From the NCBI GenBank assembly GCA_027592035.1, contig JAQCIK010000007.1, forward strand, positions 17,372 through 81,371: a stretch of 64,000 nucleotides of DNA. The letters are read 5' to 3'. Under the pieces are notes generated by a model. It was not told the DNA's origin, searched no databases, and was given only the letters and a program-made list of their open reading frames with translations. Made by a program: the position numbers and the translations under genes. This DNA comes from Casp-actino8 sp001510455. Lineage in GTDB: Bacteria; Actinomycetota; Acidimicrobiia; Acidimicrobiales; Ilumatobacteraceae. Positions 49,034 to 57,473 of this stretch are shown piece after piece; the first letter of the stretch is position 1; every line of letters begins with the position of its first letter.

Positions 49034-50284
49034 ATGGTGAGCGGAGTCGTTCCCCCCACTCCAGCCGAGGTCACAGACCTTCTCCGCGCCGTGATCGACC
49101 CCGAACTCGGGTCCGATGTGGTCGATCTCGGCATGGCGTCGTGTCGCTCGGTGTCGTCCGACGGGTACGTGGTGGTCGACGTGTTGCTCACGATCGGCGG
49201 TTGCCCACTTCGAGCCCAGATCAAAAAGGACATCGAGACACGCGTCGACACCCATCCCGGGGTCCGCGGGGTCAAGATCGAGTGGGGTGAGATGACCAGT
49301 GAGGAGCGTTCGGCCACGATGGCCAAGGCTCGCTGGAACGCCCGCGAAAAAGCCCCTGACACTGCGATTCCGACGACGACTCGGGTGCTCGCCGTGTCAT
49401 CGGGCAAAGGTGGCGTCGGCAAGAGTTCGGTCACGGTCAATCTGGCCACTGCCATCGCCGCTCAAGGCTTCACGGTCGGTGTCCTCGACGCTGACATCTG
49501 GGGATTCTCGGTGCCGCGCATGCTGGGCCTCGATCAGCGCCTGGAGGCCGAGGCCGATCCCGACAGTGGTCGGCCCCGGATTCGCCCCAACACGCGCGCA
49601 GTGGGCGACGGCCTCTTGAAGGTCGTGTCGACCGGTTTCCTGGTCGACGACGAGGGCACGGCACTCATGTGGCGAGGGCTCATGCTCACCAAGGCGCTCG
49701 AACAATTCTTGAACGACGTGGCCTGGGGTCACCTCGACTACCTCGTGATCGACATGCCTCCGGGAACCGGTGACGTGCAGATGGGACTCGCTCGCATGTT
49801 GCCCCGCACCGACATGATCATCGTGACCACCCCGGCCGTCAGTGCACAAAAGGTCGCCATCCGAGCCGCCGACATGGCTCGTCGCTCGTTCCTGCGCATC
49901 GCCGGTGTCATCGAGAACATGAGCGAATTCGTCTGTGATCACGGTGAGCGATACCCGCTCTTCGGCCGAGGCGGAGGCCAGGCGCTGGCCGACGAGATCG
50001 GGGTTCCCCTCCTTGGTGAGATTCCCCTCGAACCGCATGTCGCCGCCGGATCGGACGCCGGCGAGCCCGTGGTTCTGACCGGATCAGGACCGGCGGCCCT
50101 CGCCTTTCGATCCATCGCTCACCAGCTCGTGACCGAGACGATTCCCCCGGTGCAGATGGCGGATTGCTCAGCCCGCCAAGGCGACGACTCCGACGATCGA
50201 CGAGGGTTCACCGAGGTCTCGGTCGGTGACGACGGGGTCATCGTCGAATCGGTGACACCGGTATCACTCCGAGGTGGACAGTAG
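49034..50284 (+). CDS. mrp: Mrp/NBP35-family Fe-S carrier ATPase
   Basis: A 416-aa protein with an N-terminal MIP18-type domain (residues 8-85; LLRAVIDPELGSDVVDLGMA) and a P-loop NTPase (VSSGKGGVGKSSVTVNLATA at about residue 118). The lysine-rich deviant Walker A and DYLVIDMPPGTGDVQMGLA are diagnostic. Such proteins bind and transfer [4Fe-4S] clusters. The last 45 residues are an acidic extension beyond the family core. It faces the IscA-like gene divergently. Confidence 0.92.
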   Translation: MVSGVVPPTPAEVTDLLRAVIDPELGSDVVDLGMASCRSVSSDGYVVVDVLLTIGGCPLRAQIKKDIETRVDTHPGVRGVKIEWGEMTSEERSATMAKARWNAREKAPDTAIPTTTRVLAVSSGKGGVGKSSVTVNLATAIAAQGFTVGVLDADIWGFSVPRMLGLDQRLEAEADPDSGRPRIRPNTRAVGDGLLKVVSTGFLVDDEGTALMWRGLMLTKALEQFLNDVAWGHLDYLVIDMPPGTGDVQMGLARMLPRTDMIIVTTPAVSAQKVAIRAADMARRSFLRIAGVIENMSEFVCDHGERYPLFGRGGGQALADEIGVPLLGEIPLEPHVAAGSDAGEPVVLTGSGPAALAFRSIAHQLVTETIPPVQMADCSARQGDDSDDRRGFTEVSVGDDGVIVESVTPVSLRGGQ

Positions 50285-50300
50285 ATACCCCTAGGGGTAT
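50285..50300. promoter_or_regulatory. CsoR/CstR-type palindromic operator
   Basis: ATACCCCTAGGGGTAT is a perfect 16-bp palindrome. It overlaps a TATAGT -10 box at 50298-50303, about 24 nt before the repressor gene, so binding would autorepress and silence the downstream dioxygenase gene. Confidence 0.8.
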
Positions 50301-50326
50301 AGTGGGGCCACCGACCAGGAGGCCTC

Positions 50327-50596
50327 ATGCAACTTCCCGACGACACCATCGACGATCTGACCCGACGGCTGCGCCGTATCGAAGGCCAGGTCCGCGGCAT
50401 CCAGCAGATGCTCACCGAAAGCCGTGAGTGTCGCGACATCGTGGCCCAGGTGTCGGCGGCCAGCAAAGCGCTCGACCAGGTGGGCTTCAAATTGCTCGCC
50501 ACCGGCCTCAGTCACTGCCTCGCCGATCCCGTCGAGGCAGCCAAGAACGGTTTCGACCTCGCCGAGGTCGAGAAATTGTTCTTGAAACTCGCCTGA
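50327..50596 (+). CDS. CsoR-family repressor, CstR-like persulfide sensor
   Basis: An 89-aa all-helical repressor (LTRRLRRIEGQVRGIQQMLT start, C35 in ECRDIVAQVSAA and C64 in LSHCLADP). Copper-sensing CsoR needs His four residues before the second Cys; here that position is Gly60, so the Cu site is broken while both Cys remain, as in CstR, which senses persulfides. The downstream persulfide-dioxygenase gene supports that. AGGAGG lies 4 nt before the ATG. Confidence 0.82.
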   Translation: MQLPDDTIDDLTRRLRRIEGQVRGIQQMLTESRECRDIVAQVSAASKALDQVGFKLLATGLSHCLADPVEAAKNGFDLAEVEKLFLKLA

Positions 50597-50650
50597 CCCA
50601 CGCCACGTTCGACACTCAACGACCACCGACACGAAAGGATTCGTCTCGCC

Positions 50651-52048
50651 ATGGCTCTGCATCTCAGCCAGCACTACCTCGAATGTCTCTCGCACGCGTC
50701 TTACGTGGTGGCCGATACCGACAGTCGAATCGCCGCCGTCGTCGATCCGCAACGTGACATCTCGGCCTATCTCGCCGAAGCGGCCGAGAACGGTTTCACC
50801 ATCAAGTACGTCATCGAGACCCACTTTCACGCCGACTTCCTGTCGGGCCATCTCGAATTGGCCGAGGCGACCGGCGCCGAGATCGTCTTCGGCTCGGCAG
50901 CCACGGGTCGTACCGATTTCGCCATCACCGCTCTCTCCCAGGGTGACGTGATCGTCCTCGGCGATTCCGACTCCCATGCCCGTCTCGAGGTTCTGGAGAC
51001 ACCGGGTCACACACCCGAATCGATCTCCGTGGTCGTGCGAGAGAACGTCTCGGCCGCACCGCATGCCGTGTTCACCGGTGACACTCTTTTCATCGGCGAC
51101 GTCGGCCGACCCGATCTGCTCGCGGCCGTCGGCCAGACGGCCGAAGATCTCGGTCGCATGCTCTACCACTCACTGCACGAGAAGTTGATGAGACTTCCCG
51201 ACACGACGCTGGTCTATCCGGCCCACGGAGCCGGTAGCGCGTGTGGCAAGAACCTGTCGACCAACACGGTGAGTTCGATCGGCGAACAACGCACCACCAA
51301 CTACGCACTGGCTCCCATGTCGGAAGATCAATTCGTGGCCGCGGTCACCGAAGGCCAGTCGACGGCCCCGATGTACTTCTTGCATGCGGCGACCACCAAT
51401 CGCAAGGCGCGTGACACCTTCGATGAGGACGCCCCGCTCACCGCCCTCTCGATGGCCGACGTCGTCAAGGCGCGCTCGGCCGGTGCCGCGATCATCGACA
51501 CCCGAGACGACGGTGACTTCGCCCTCGCACACCTGCGCGGTTCGATCAACGTCGGACTGGGTGGACGCTTCGCCGAATACTCCGGTGAGGTCGTCGCGGC
51601 CGGCACTCCGATCGTCATCGTCGCCGAGCCGGGCAAGGAGCGGGAGGCCACCACGCGACTCGCCCGTATCGGTTTCGACGACGTGCTCGGTTACCTCGAC
51701 GATCCGGTCAAGGCGTTCATCGAGAATCCGAACGAAGTCGCCATGGCGTCGCGTCTCACGGCTCATGATTTCGGAGCCCGCCGCGACTCCATCGCCGATC
51801 TTCAACTGGTCGACGTGCGCAATCCGGGTGAGTTCAAACTGGGCACGATCAGTGGCGCACGACATGTCGAACTGGCCGGTCTCACTCGCCGAATCGGTGA
51901 GCTCGATCCGAAGCGTCCGACCGTCGTGTTCTGCGCTGGTGGATACCGCTCCTCGATCGCGGCCAGCACCTTGCGGGCCCATGGCTTCGACGACGTCAGC
52001 GACATCCTCGGCGGGTACAACGCCTGGTCGGCTCTCGTCGACGCCTAG
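50651..52048 (+). CDS. Persulfide dioxygenase-rhodanese fusion (CstB-like)
   Basis: A 465-aa protein. Residues 1-250 are a metallo-beta-lactamase fold with THFHADFLSGH and TPGHTPESISV metal motifs, typical of persulfide dioxygenases (ETHE1/CstB). Residues about 270-350 form a rhodanese fold without active Cys (pseudo-rhodanese), and residues 365-465 a second with FCAGGYRSS holding the active Cys. This three-part layout matches CstB, which oxidises low-molecular-weight persulfide to thiosulfate. It follows the CstR-like gene and probably shares its promoter. Confidence 0.87.
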   Translation: MALHLSQHYLECLSHASYVVADTDSRIAAVVDPQRDISAYLAEAAENGFTIKYVIETHFHADFLSGHLELAEATGAEIVFGSAATGRTDFAITALSQGDVIVLGDSDSHARLEVLETPGHTPESISVVVRENVSAAPHAVFTGDTLFIGDVGRPDLLAAVGQTAEDLGRMLYHSLHEKLMRLPDTTLVYPAHGAGSACGKNLSTNTVSSIGEQRTTNYALAPMSEDQFVAAVTEGQSTAPMYFLHAATTNRKARDTFDEDAPLTALSMADVVKARSAGAAIIDTRDDGDFALAHLRGSINVGLGGRFAEYSGEVVAAGTPIVIVAEPGKEREATTRLARIGFDDVLGYLDDPVKAFIENPNEVAMASRLTAHDFGARRDSIADLQLVDVRNPGEFKLGTISGARHVELAGLTRRIGELDPKRPTVVFCAGGYRSSIAASTLRAHGFDDVSDILGGYNAWSALVDA

Positions 52049-52051
52049 TGC

Positions 52052-52834
52052 TCAGCGCTCCGGTATCGCGTCGTAGCCGTCGTCGCCGGGCATGAGGAGG
52101 GCGGTGATGCGTCCATCGTCGCCCCACACGACCTTGGGAAGGATGCGTGGTGGCGTCCCGATCTCACGTGCCGCACTCATGACGTCGTCGACTGTTCCAT
52201 GTTCGGCTAGGAATCGCAGATTCGCCATCGTCGGCGGAAGCATGAGCAAGTCGTCCGATGACGCGCGCTCGAGTGCCACGCGCGGCTCCACCCAGAGACT
52301 GTCGACGGTCTCGACATCGTCGTGCAGCGGTTCCTGATCGTCGGGCATGGCCGCCACGTAGAAACGGGTGTCGAAGCGTCGCACTTCACCGAACGGTGTG
52401 ATCCAATGCGCGACCCACGACAGATGATCGTGACGAGCCGAGAGACCTTCGGCGCCGAGAATGCTCGACATGGTCCGCTCCCCGGCGTGCACGACGTGGC
52501 GGTACTCGGCAAATCGTCGGGCGACCTCAGGATCGTCGAACTTCACCGTTCGACCCGAACCGTCACATGCGAGGAGAACCCCGGCCTCCTCGAAGCATTC
52601 CCGTATCGATGCCATTTCGAACGATGTATCCAGATTGGACGTGTCGGGATGAGATGAATCAGCCGCGTCGACGGCGCCTCCCGGAAACACGTACATGCCA
52701 CCGGCGAATGCGGCCTTGGTGGTTCGTCGCATCATGAACACCTCGAGAGGTCCGCTCGACTGACGTACGAGCATCACCGTGGCTGCGGGCCGGATGGGAA
52801 CACTCGCCGGGTCGAAGTCAGCCAACGAGGTCAC
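52052..52834 (-). CDS. NUDIX hydrolase
   Basis: A 260-aa NUDIX-fold hydrolase. The Nudix box is split by an insertion: FPGGAVDAADSS, then ASIRECFEEAGVLLA (REx2EExG). The N-terminal AATVMLVRQSSGPLEVFMMRR is typical of NUDT19/RNPL-like CoA or nucleotide hydrolases. Substrate unknown. GTG at 52834 with TAGTGT 6 nt upstream. It ends only 4 bp from the convergent CstB-like gene. Confidence 0.85.
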   Translation of the reverse strand: MTSLADFDPASVPIRPAATVMLVRQSSGPLEVFMMRRTTKAAFAGGMYVFPGGAVDAADSSHPDTSNLDTSFEMASIRECFEEAGVLLACDGSGRTVKFDDPEVARRFAEYRHVVHAGERTMSSILGAEGLSARHDHLSWVAHWITPFGEVRRFDTRFYVAAMPDDQEPLHDDVETVDSLWVEPRVALERASSDDLLMLPPTMANLRFLAEHGTVDDVMSAAREIGTPPRILPKVVWGDDGRITALLMPGDDGYDAIPER

Positions 52835-52840
52835 GGGCTC

Positions 52841-52846
52841 ACACTA
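52841..52846 (-). promoter_or_regulatory. Candidate -10 (TAGTGT) for the NUDIX gene
   Basis: 6 nt before the GTG at 52834. Confidence 0.5.
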
Positions 52847-52921
52847 GAAGTGGACCCGCGATCGAACGAAAAAGTCCCGAAAACGTCGCCGACACACGTG
52901 GCGACCTCGCGATCCAGCGGA

Positions 52922-52927
52922 TTAGAT
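52922..52927 (+). promoter_or_regulatory. Candidate -10 (TTAGAT) for the MtrA-like gene
   Basis: 8 nt before the GTG at 52936. Confidence 0.45.
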
Positions 52928-52935
52928 GAGGAAGC

Positions 52936-53628
52936 GTGACGTACCGGATCCTTCTCGTCGAAGACGACCAGTCGATCAGATCGGTGATGGCCACTGCCTT
53001 CGGGCACGACGGCCACCACGTCATCGAAGCCGAATCCGGTGAGACCGGAATCGCCCTGGCGGCATCGGAGAATCCTGATCTTGCCGTCATCGATCTTCGG
53101 TTGCCCGGGATGGACGGCATCGAAGTCGTACAGCGCCTTCGACTCCAACTCGATATTCCCCTCGTGATCCTCACGGCCTTCAGTGACAGCAATGACGTCA
53201 TTCGGGCTCTCGAAGCCGGAGCCGACGACTTCTTGTCGAAACCCATCGAGTTGAAGGAACTGCGCGCTCGATTGGCCGCTCTCATGCGCCGTATCGAAAG
53301 CGCGTCCAACGATGAGCCGATTCAGACTCTCGATCGGGCCGGCTTCGCCATCAACTTCGACACCGGCGAGGTGTCGTTCGACGAGCAAGAACTTCACCTC
53401 ACCAAGACCGAGTTCAAGGTACTGGGTGAACTACTTCTCGCCAGTGGGCGCATCCTCTCGAAGGCCGATCTTCTCGAACAGGTGTGGGGGTACGACTACC
53501 TCGGTGAGACCCGTCTCGTCGACACGCAGATCTATCGCCTTCGCGCCAAGTTGGCGGCCGTCGAGGCCTCCGACCTTCTCGTGACGGTGCGCGGCCGGGG
53601 TTTCCGAATCGTCGACCCGACGGACTGA
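52936..53628 (+). CDS. OmpR-family response regulator, MtrA-like
   Basis: A 230-aa response regulator. The receiver has the acidic pair in LLVEDDQS, phospho-acceptor Asp53 in VIDLRLPGMDG, Thr in VILTAF and Lys in FLSKPI. The winged helix has LHLTKTEFKVLGELL and WGYDYLGETRLVDTQIYRLR. It is followed by a sensor kinase and a GerMN lipoprotein, the mtrA-mtrB-lpqB order that controls cell envelope and division in Actinomycetota. Confidence 0.85.
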   Translation: MTYRILLVEDDQSIRSVMATAFGHDGHHVIEAESGETGIALAASENPDLAVIDLRLPGMDGIEVVQRLRLQLDIPLVILTAFSDSNDVIRALEAGADDFLSKPIELKELRARLAALMRRIESASNDEPIQTLDRAGFAINFDTGEVSFDEQELHLTKTEFKVLGELLLASGRILSKADLLEQVWGYDYLGETRLVDTQIYRLRAKLAAVEASDLLVTVRGRGFRIVDPTD

Positions 53629-53638
53629 ACGGTGAGCC

Positions 53639-55039
53639 ATGAACGTCAGTGAGCGAGTATCGCTACGTGGCAAGGCTGTGATCATCGGTGGGCTCGTCGG
53701 CCTCACCATCTCGCTCGTCGCCTCCGGTATCACCTGGTCGAGCGCTCAGTCCTATCTGCTTCGTCAGCGAGAGTCAGCGGCTCAACAACAATCGTTCGTG
53801 CACGCCGAGTTGGTCGCTCGGGCGATTCTGGCCGGTGAAGAGCCAGCCGATGCCCTCACGTCGATTCCCACGATCAGCCCGTCGTACCGAGCTCTCATGA
53901 AAGTCGACGACGAGTGGCTGTCGTTGAGCGCTGGAATCGGTGTGGGGAACGTGCCATCCGACCTGCTCGGGCGGGCCGAGATCGGTGAACCCGCCGACCA
54001 GCGAAGTCTTCTGAACGGGCAACCGGCCTATTTCGTCACGTTTCCCATGTCGATCGGGGCCGATCGTCAACTCGCTTACGTGGGTGTGTCGTCACTCTCG
54101 GAGATCCAGGACACCGTCAACGCGATCCGACGGGCCCTGCTCATCGGCGTGTTCATCAGTTCGATCGGTGGAGCTCTCATCGGCTTCTGGCTGTCACGAC
54201 GCGTGATGGAGCCACTGAAGGAGATCAGTACGACATCGGTCGAACTCAGCTCCGGTGATCTCGAAGCACGAGTACGCATTCCCCGTGAACCCGACCTGGC
54301 CCGTATCTCTCATTCGTTCAATCAGATGGCCGAGTCACTGCAGCACCGACTGGAAGCCGAGTCGCGATTTGCAGCCCAGGCCGCACACGAATTGCGATCT
54401 CCACTCACCGCGCTTCGGGGTACGACCGACATCTTGCAGATGCACAAGGACACCCTTCCCGGGAGCCTCGAAGGACTGGTCGACAACCTGGGAACCGAAG
54501 TTTCCGAATTCGAACGCATGCTCGAAGACCTGCTCGTACTCGGACGGCAGTCCTCGGGATCCGATCGCGCCAACCTGACGATTCGTCAAGCCGATGCTCT
54601 GTTCGCCGCGATCATGAAGAACTTCGAACTACCGACCCACGTCTTCACGACCGATCTTGATCTGTCACAGATCAGTGTTCGAGTCGACGTGACTCGACTG
54701 AAGCACGTCTTCGGCAATCTCATCAGCAACGCCGCTCTCTACGCCGGCGGAGTCACGGCGCTTCGCGTCGAGTCGAGTGGCGACTCGACCGATCACCCAC
54801 GACTCGTGATTCATGTCGACGACGACGGTCCCGGAATCAGCGAGAACGAGCGCGAGTCGATTCTCGAGCCGTTCAGTCGAGGTCGACGCTCACAGGGCCT
54901 CCCGGGCTCGGGACTCGGACTCTCGATCGCCGACGGACATCTGCGCTCGATGGGATCACGCTTGCGCATCGCATCCAGTCCGAGTGGCGGAGCTCGATTC
55001 TCGTTCGACCTCGACGTGGTCGAGGAGGAGGACGAGTGA
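53639..55039 (+). CDS. HAMP-domain sensor histidine kinase, MtrB-like
   Basis: A 466-aa kinase with two membrane helices (residues about 12-34 and 166-186) enclosing a 130-residue outer sensor domain. A HAMP domain (187-240), HisKA with phospho-His250 in QAAHELRSPLTAL, and an ATPase with DDDGPGISENERESI and SGLGLSIADGHL follow. It starts 10 nt after the response regulator and overlaps the lipoprotein gene. The sensor domain is shorter than that of mycobacterial MtrB. Confidence 0.87.
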   Translation: MNVSERVSLRGKAVIIGGLVGLTISLVASGITWSSAQSYLLRQRESAAQQQSFVHAELVARAILAGEEPADALTSIPTISPSYRALMKVDDEWLSLSAGIGVGNVPSDLLGRAEIGEPADQRSLLNGQPAYFVTFPMSIGADRQLAYVGVSSLSEIQDTVNAIRRALLIGVFISSIGGALIGFWLSRRVMEPLKEISTTSVELSSGDLEARVRIPREPDLARISHSFNQMAESLQHRLEAESRFAAQAAHELRSPLTALRGTTDILQMHKDTLPGSLEGLVDNLGTEVSEFERMLEDLLVLGRQSSGSDRANLTIRQADALFAAIMKNFELPTHVFTTDLDLSQISVRVDVTRLKHVFGNLISNAALYAGGVTALRVESSGDSTDHPRLVIHVDDDGPGISENERESILEPFSRGRRSQGLPGSGLGLSIADGHLRSMGSRLRIASSPSGGARFSFDLDVVEEEDE

Positions 55040-55608
55040 TGACAAGAACTCACCGAACGATCTTCGGCATCGTCTGTTCGACTCTCCTCGTGTCGTGCAG
55101 TTTCGGAACCGAATCATCAGCCAATCGACTCGGGGACGACCGTCGTATCGAGATCGGGGGGCCGGACGACGGAATTCCCCGTCCGGTCGAACCGATCATC
55201 GTCTACCTCATTCGCGGCGACGAGGTGGTGAGTCGTCCTCGACTCTCGCTCTCCCCCTTGAATCCGCAATCGATCATCGATTCACTCGCATCGGGTCTGT
55301 CCGACTTCGAATTGGCGAACGATCTACGTTCGTCGCTGTCGATCTCTCCGCTCGTGATCGAGAACGCTCGACTCAACAGTGATATCGCCGAGATCAGTGT
55401 GTCGTCCACCTTCCTCGATCTGGCCGGAAGTGAACAGCGACTTCTCTTGGCCCAAGTGGTGCTCTCACTCTTCAAGAATCTCGACATCTCGTCGGTTCGC
55501 GTACTGAACGAAGAGGCCGAAGTCGCCGTACCGGGAGCAACCGGAGAAATTCTCGAGCGACCATTGGTGGTGACTGACTACTCGTCACTCATCGGCTCAC
55601 TCACCTGA
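55039..55608 (+). CDS. GerMN-domain lipoprotein, LpqB-like
   Basis: A 189-aa lipoprotein: signal with lipobox LLVSC (Cys20), then a single GerMN-like domain (VYLIRGDEVVSRPRLSLSP through FKNLDISSVRVLNEE). LpqB has a GerMN plus a long propeller-like domain of about 400 residues; only the GerMN part remains here. LpqB modulates MtrB. The ATG at 55039 overlaps the kinase stop and has GAGGAGG nearby. Confidence 0.75.
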   Translation: MTRTHRTIFGIVCSTLLVSCSFGTESSANRLGDDRRIEIGGPDDGIPRPVEPIIVYLIRGDEVVSRPRLSLSPLNPQSIIDSLASGLSDFELANDLRSSLSISPLVIENARLNSDIAEISVSSTFLDLAGSEQRLLLAQVVLSLFKNLDISSVRVLNEEAEVAVPGATGEILERPLVVTDYSSLIGSLT

Positions 55609-55647
55609 CGACGACTCACGTCAAAGGATCGCAGAGACGAACCTGTC

Positions 55648-56100
55648 TCAGATCTCGCCGTGCGGTTCGGTTCCGTCGGTGTCGATCACGTCGCCCGGGC
55701 GTGCGCCGGGCGGCCGAGACGCCGTGCCGAAGCCACCCAGGATGGTGGTTCCCGCTCGAGCGCGTCGGAGAAGCATGCCCCGGAACACCATTCGGGTAGG
55801 AGGAAAGAGGACGAGAATCGCCAGGACGTCGGTGACGAATCCGGGTGCGAGAAGGAGAGCACCCGCCATCATGATGAGAACTCCGTCGACGATCTCTTGC
55901 GTCGGCACTCGGCCCTCCAGGACACTGCGATTGAACTTCGTCCAGACTCGGATTCCCTCTCGCTTCACGAGCCAACTACCCACGACGGCGATGAGAACGA
56001 TGAGTCCGAGAGTGTTGAGGAAGCCGATCGACGAGCCGACTCGGATGATCACGTAGAGCTCGGCCACCGGGAACACGATGAAGAGCAGGAACAGGATCAC
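55648..56100 (-). CDS. FxsA-family membrane protein
   Basis: A 150-aa membrane protein of the FxsA family: FLLFIVFPVAELYVIIRVG, then NTLGLIVLIAVVGSWLVKREG, and LLLAPGFVTDVLAILVLFPPTR, giving about three or four helices. The C-terminal 40 residues are hydrophilic. FxsA in E. coli relieves F-factor exclusion of phage T7; its bacterial role is otherwise unclear. GTG at 56100, 6 nt after TAGGGT. Confidence 0.85.
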   Translation of the reverse strand: MILFLLFIVFPVAELYVIIRVGSSIGFLNTLGLIVLIAVVGSWLVKREGIRVWTKFNRSVLEGRVPTQEIVDGVLIMMAGALLLAPGFVTDVLAILVLFPPTRMVFRGMLLRRARAGTTILGGFGTASRPPGARPGDVIDTDGTEPHGEI

Positions 56101-56106
56101 ACGATC

Positions 56107-56112
56107 ACCCTA
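56107..56112 (-). promoter_or_regulatory. Candidate -10 (TAGGGT) for the FxsA-like gene
   Basis: 6 nt before the GTG at 56100. Confidence 0.45.
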
Positions 56113-56169
56113 ACCATGGTCGCACACGAGGTTCGGTCGGTCACCGAATCGAACCCGCCGACTCGGCAC

Positions 56170-56175
56170 TAGCGT
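56170..56175 (+). promoter_or_regulatory. Candidate -10 (TAGCGT) for selA
   Basis: 8 nt before the ATG at 56184. Confidence 0.5.
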
Positions 56176-56183
56176 TCGGAGCG

Positions 56184-57473
56184 ATGGACGCCGACGCCGC
56201 CAACACTCGTCCTCCTTCGGTCGATGCGCTCGCACGATCGCTCTCGCACGTCGAACTCCCCCATCCGCTCCTGGTCGACGTGGCGCGTCAGGCGATCGCT
56301 TCCGGCAATCACCACGACGCCGAGCGTCTGGCGATCGAATTGCGGGCCGCTCTGTTGCAGCCGGTGATCAACGCCACGGGTGTCATCGCCCACACCAATC
56401 TCGGTCGGGCCCCCTTGGGCGTGCACACCGAAGCGCGCGCCCAGAACCTCGAATTCGACCTTCTGACCGGCCGTCGCGGAAGTCGACAGTCAGGAGTGGG
56501 TCGACTGCTTGCTCGAGCCGTCGGCGCCGAAGCCGCTCTGGTCGTCAACAACAATGCCGCCGCCGTCCTTCTGGTTCTGGCCGCACTCGCGTCCGGCCGC
56601 GACGTCGCCGTCAGTCGTGGAGAGAGTGTCGAGATCGGTGGCGGCTTTCGCGTTCCTGAAGTCATGGAACAATCCGGAGCCCGACTGGTCGACGTCGGCA
56701 CCACCAACCGCACTCGACTCGGTGACTACCGCAAGGCCATCGATCGATCGGGGAACGATGTCGCTCTGGTGCTGAAAGTTCACCCGTCCAACTACCGCGT
56801 CGAAGGCTTCGTCGAAGAAACGCCGGTCTCACAACTCTCGACCTTGGGTGTCGATGTGGTGGCCGACATCGGATCGGGTCTTCTCGACGAAGCATGCCCG
56901 TGGCTCGCAACGGGACCTCCCGAGTGGCTTCGTGGGGAACCAGCGGCACGCCAGGCCCTCGAAGCGGGAGCATCGATCGTCACTTTCAGCGGCGACAAAC
57001 TCCTCGGTGGTCCACAGTCTGGGGTGATCGCCGGACGAGCCGACCTCGTCGCCCGCTGCGCGGCTCACCCGTTGGCTCGAGCGTTGCGTCCGGGTGGTCT
57101 GGTGCTGGCTGCCCTTCACGACGTGGTGATGTCGTATCTCGAACGAACGGTGTGTGAACGGGTTCCGTTCTGGACGATGGCTTCGATTCCCCCCGAAGCC
57201 GTGCGCGAACGGTGCGAAGAGGTCATCGCAGGGGCTGGCGTCGGACGGGTTGTCGCCTGCGATTCCCTTCCCGGAGCCGGAAGCACTCCCGGTGCACACA
57301 TCGCGTCGTTCGGTATCGAAATCGACGGCGACGTCACCGGCGGGTTGCGAAGCCAGCCCCTTCCCATCGTGGCTCGTGTCCGTGACGATCGAACGATTCT
57401 CGATCTACGAACGGTTGCTCTTCACGACGACCATCACATCGTCTCGGCACTGCGCCGCCTTTTCGTTCCATGA
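56184..57473 (+). CDS. selA: L-seryl-tRNA(Sec) selenium transferase
   Basis: A 429-aa PLP enzyme converting seryl-tRNA(Sec) to selenocysteyl-tRNA(Sec) with selenophosphate. Family blocks are NATGVIAHTNLGRAPLG, AEAALVVNNNAAAVLLVLAA, and FSGDKLLGGPQSGVIAGRADL containing the PLP lysine. It overlaps selB by 4 nt. Length is close to the usual 450-460. Neither selD nor tRNA-Sec is in the window. Confidence 0.93.
   Translation: MDADAANTRPPSVDALARSLSHVELPHPLLVDVARQAIASGNHHDAERLAIELRAALLQPVINATGVIAHTNLGRAPLGVHTEARAQNLEFDLLTGRRGSRQSGVGRLLARAVGAEAALVVNNNAAAVLLVLAALASGRDVAVSRGESVEIGGGFRVPEVMEQSGARLVDVGTTNRTRLGDYRKAIDRSGNDVALVLKVHPSNYRVEGFVEETPVSQLSTLGVDVVADIGSGLLDEACPWLATGPPEWLRGEPAARQALEAGASIVTFSGDKLLGGPQSGVIAGRADLVARCAAHPLARALRPGGLVLAALHDVVMSYLERTVCERVPFWTMASIPPEAVRERCEEVIAGAGVGRVVACDSLPGAGSTPGAHIASFGIEIDGDVTGGLRSQPLPIVARVRDDRTILDLRTVALHDDHHIVSALRRLFVP

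Noticed and set aside
56101..56183. tRNA-Sec in the gap before selA
   Set aside because: The 83 bp do not fold as a long-armed tRNA and contain a promoter-like TAGCGT instead.
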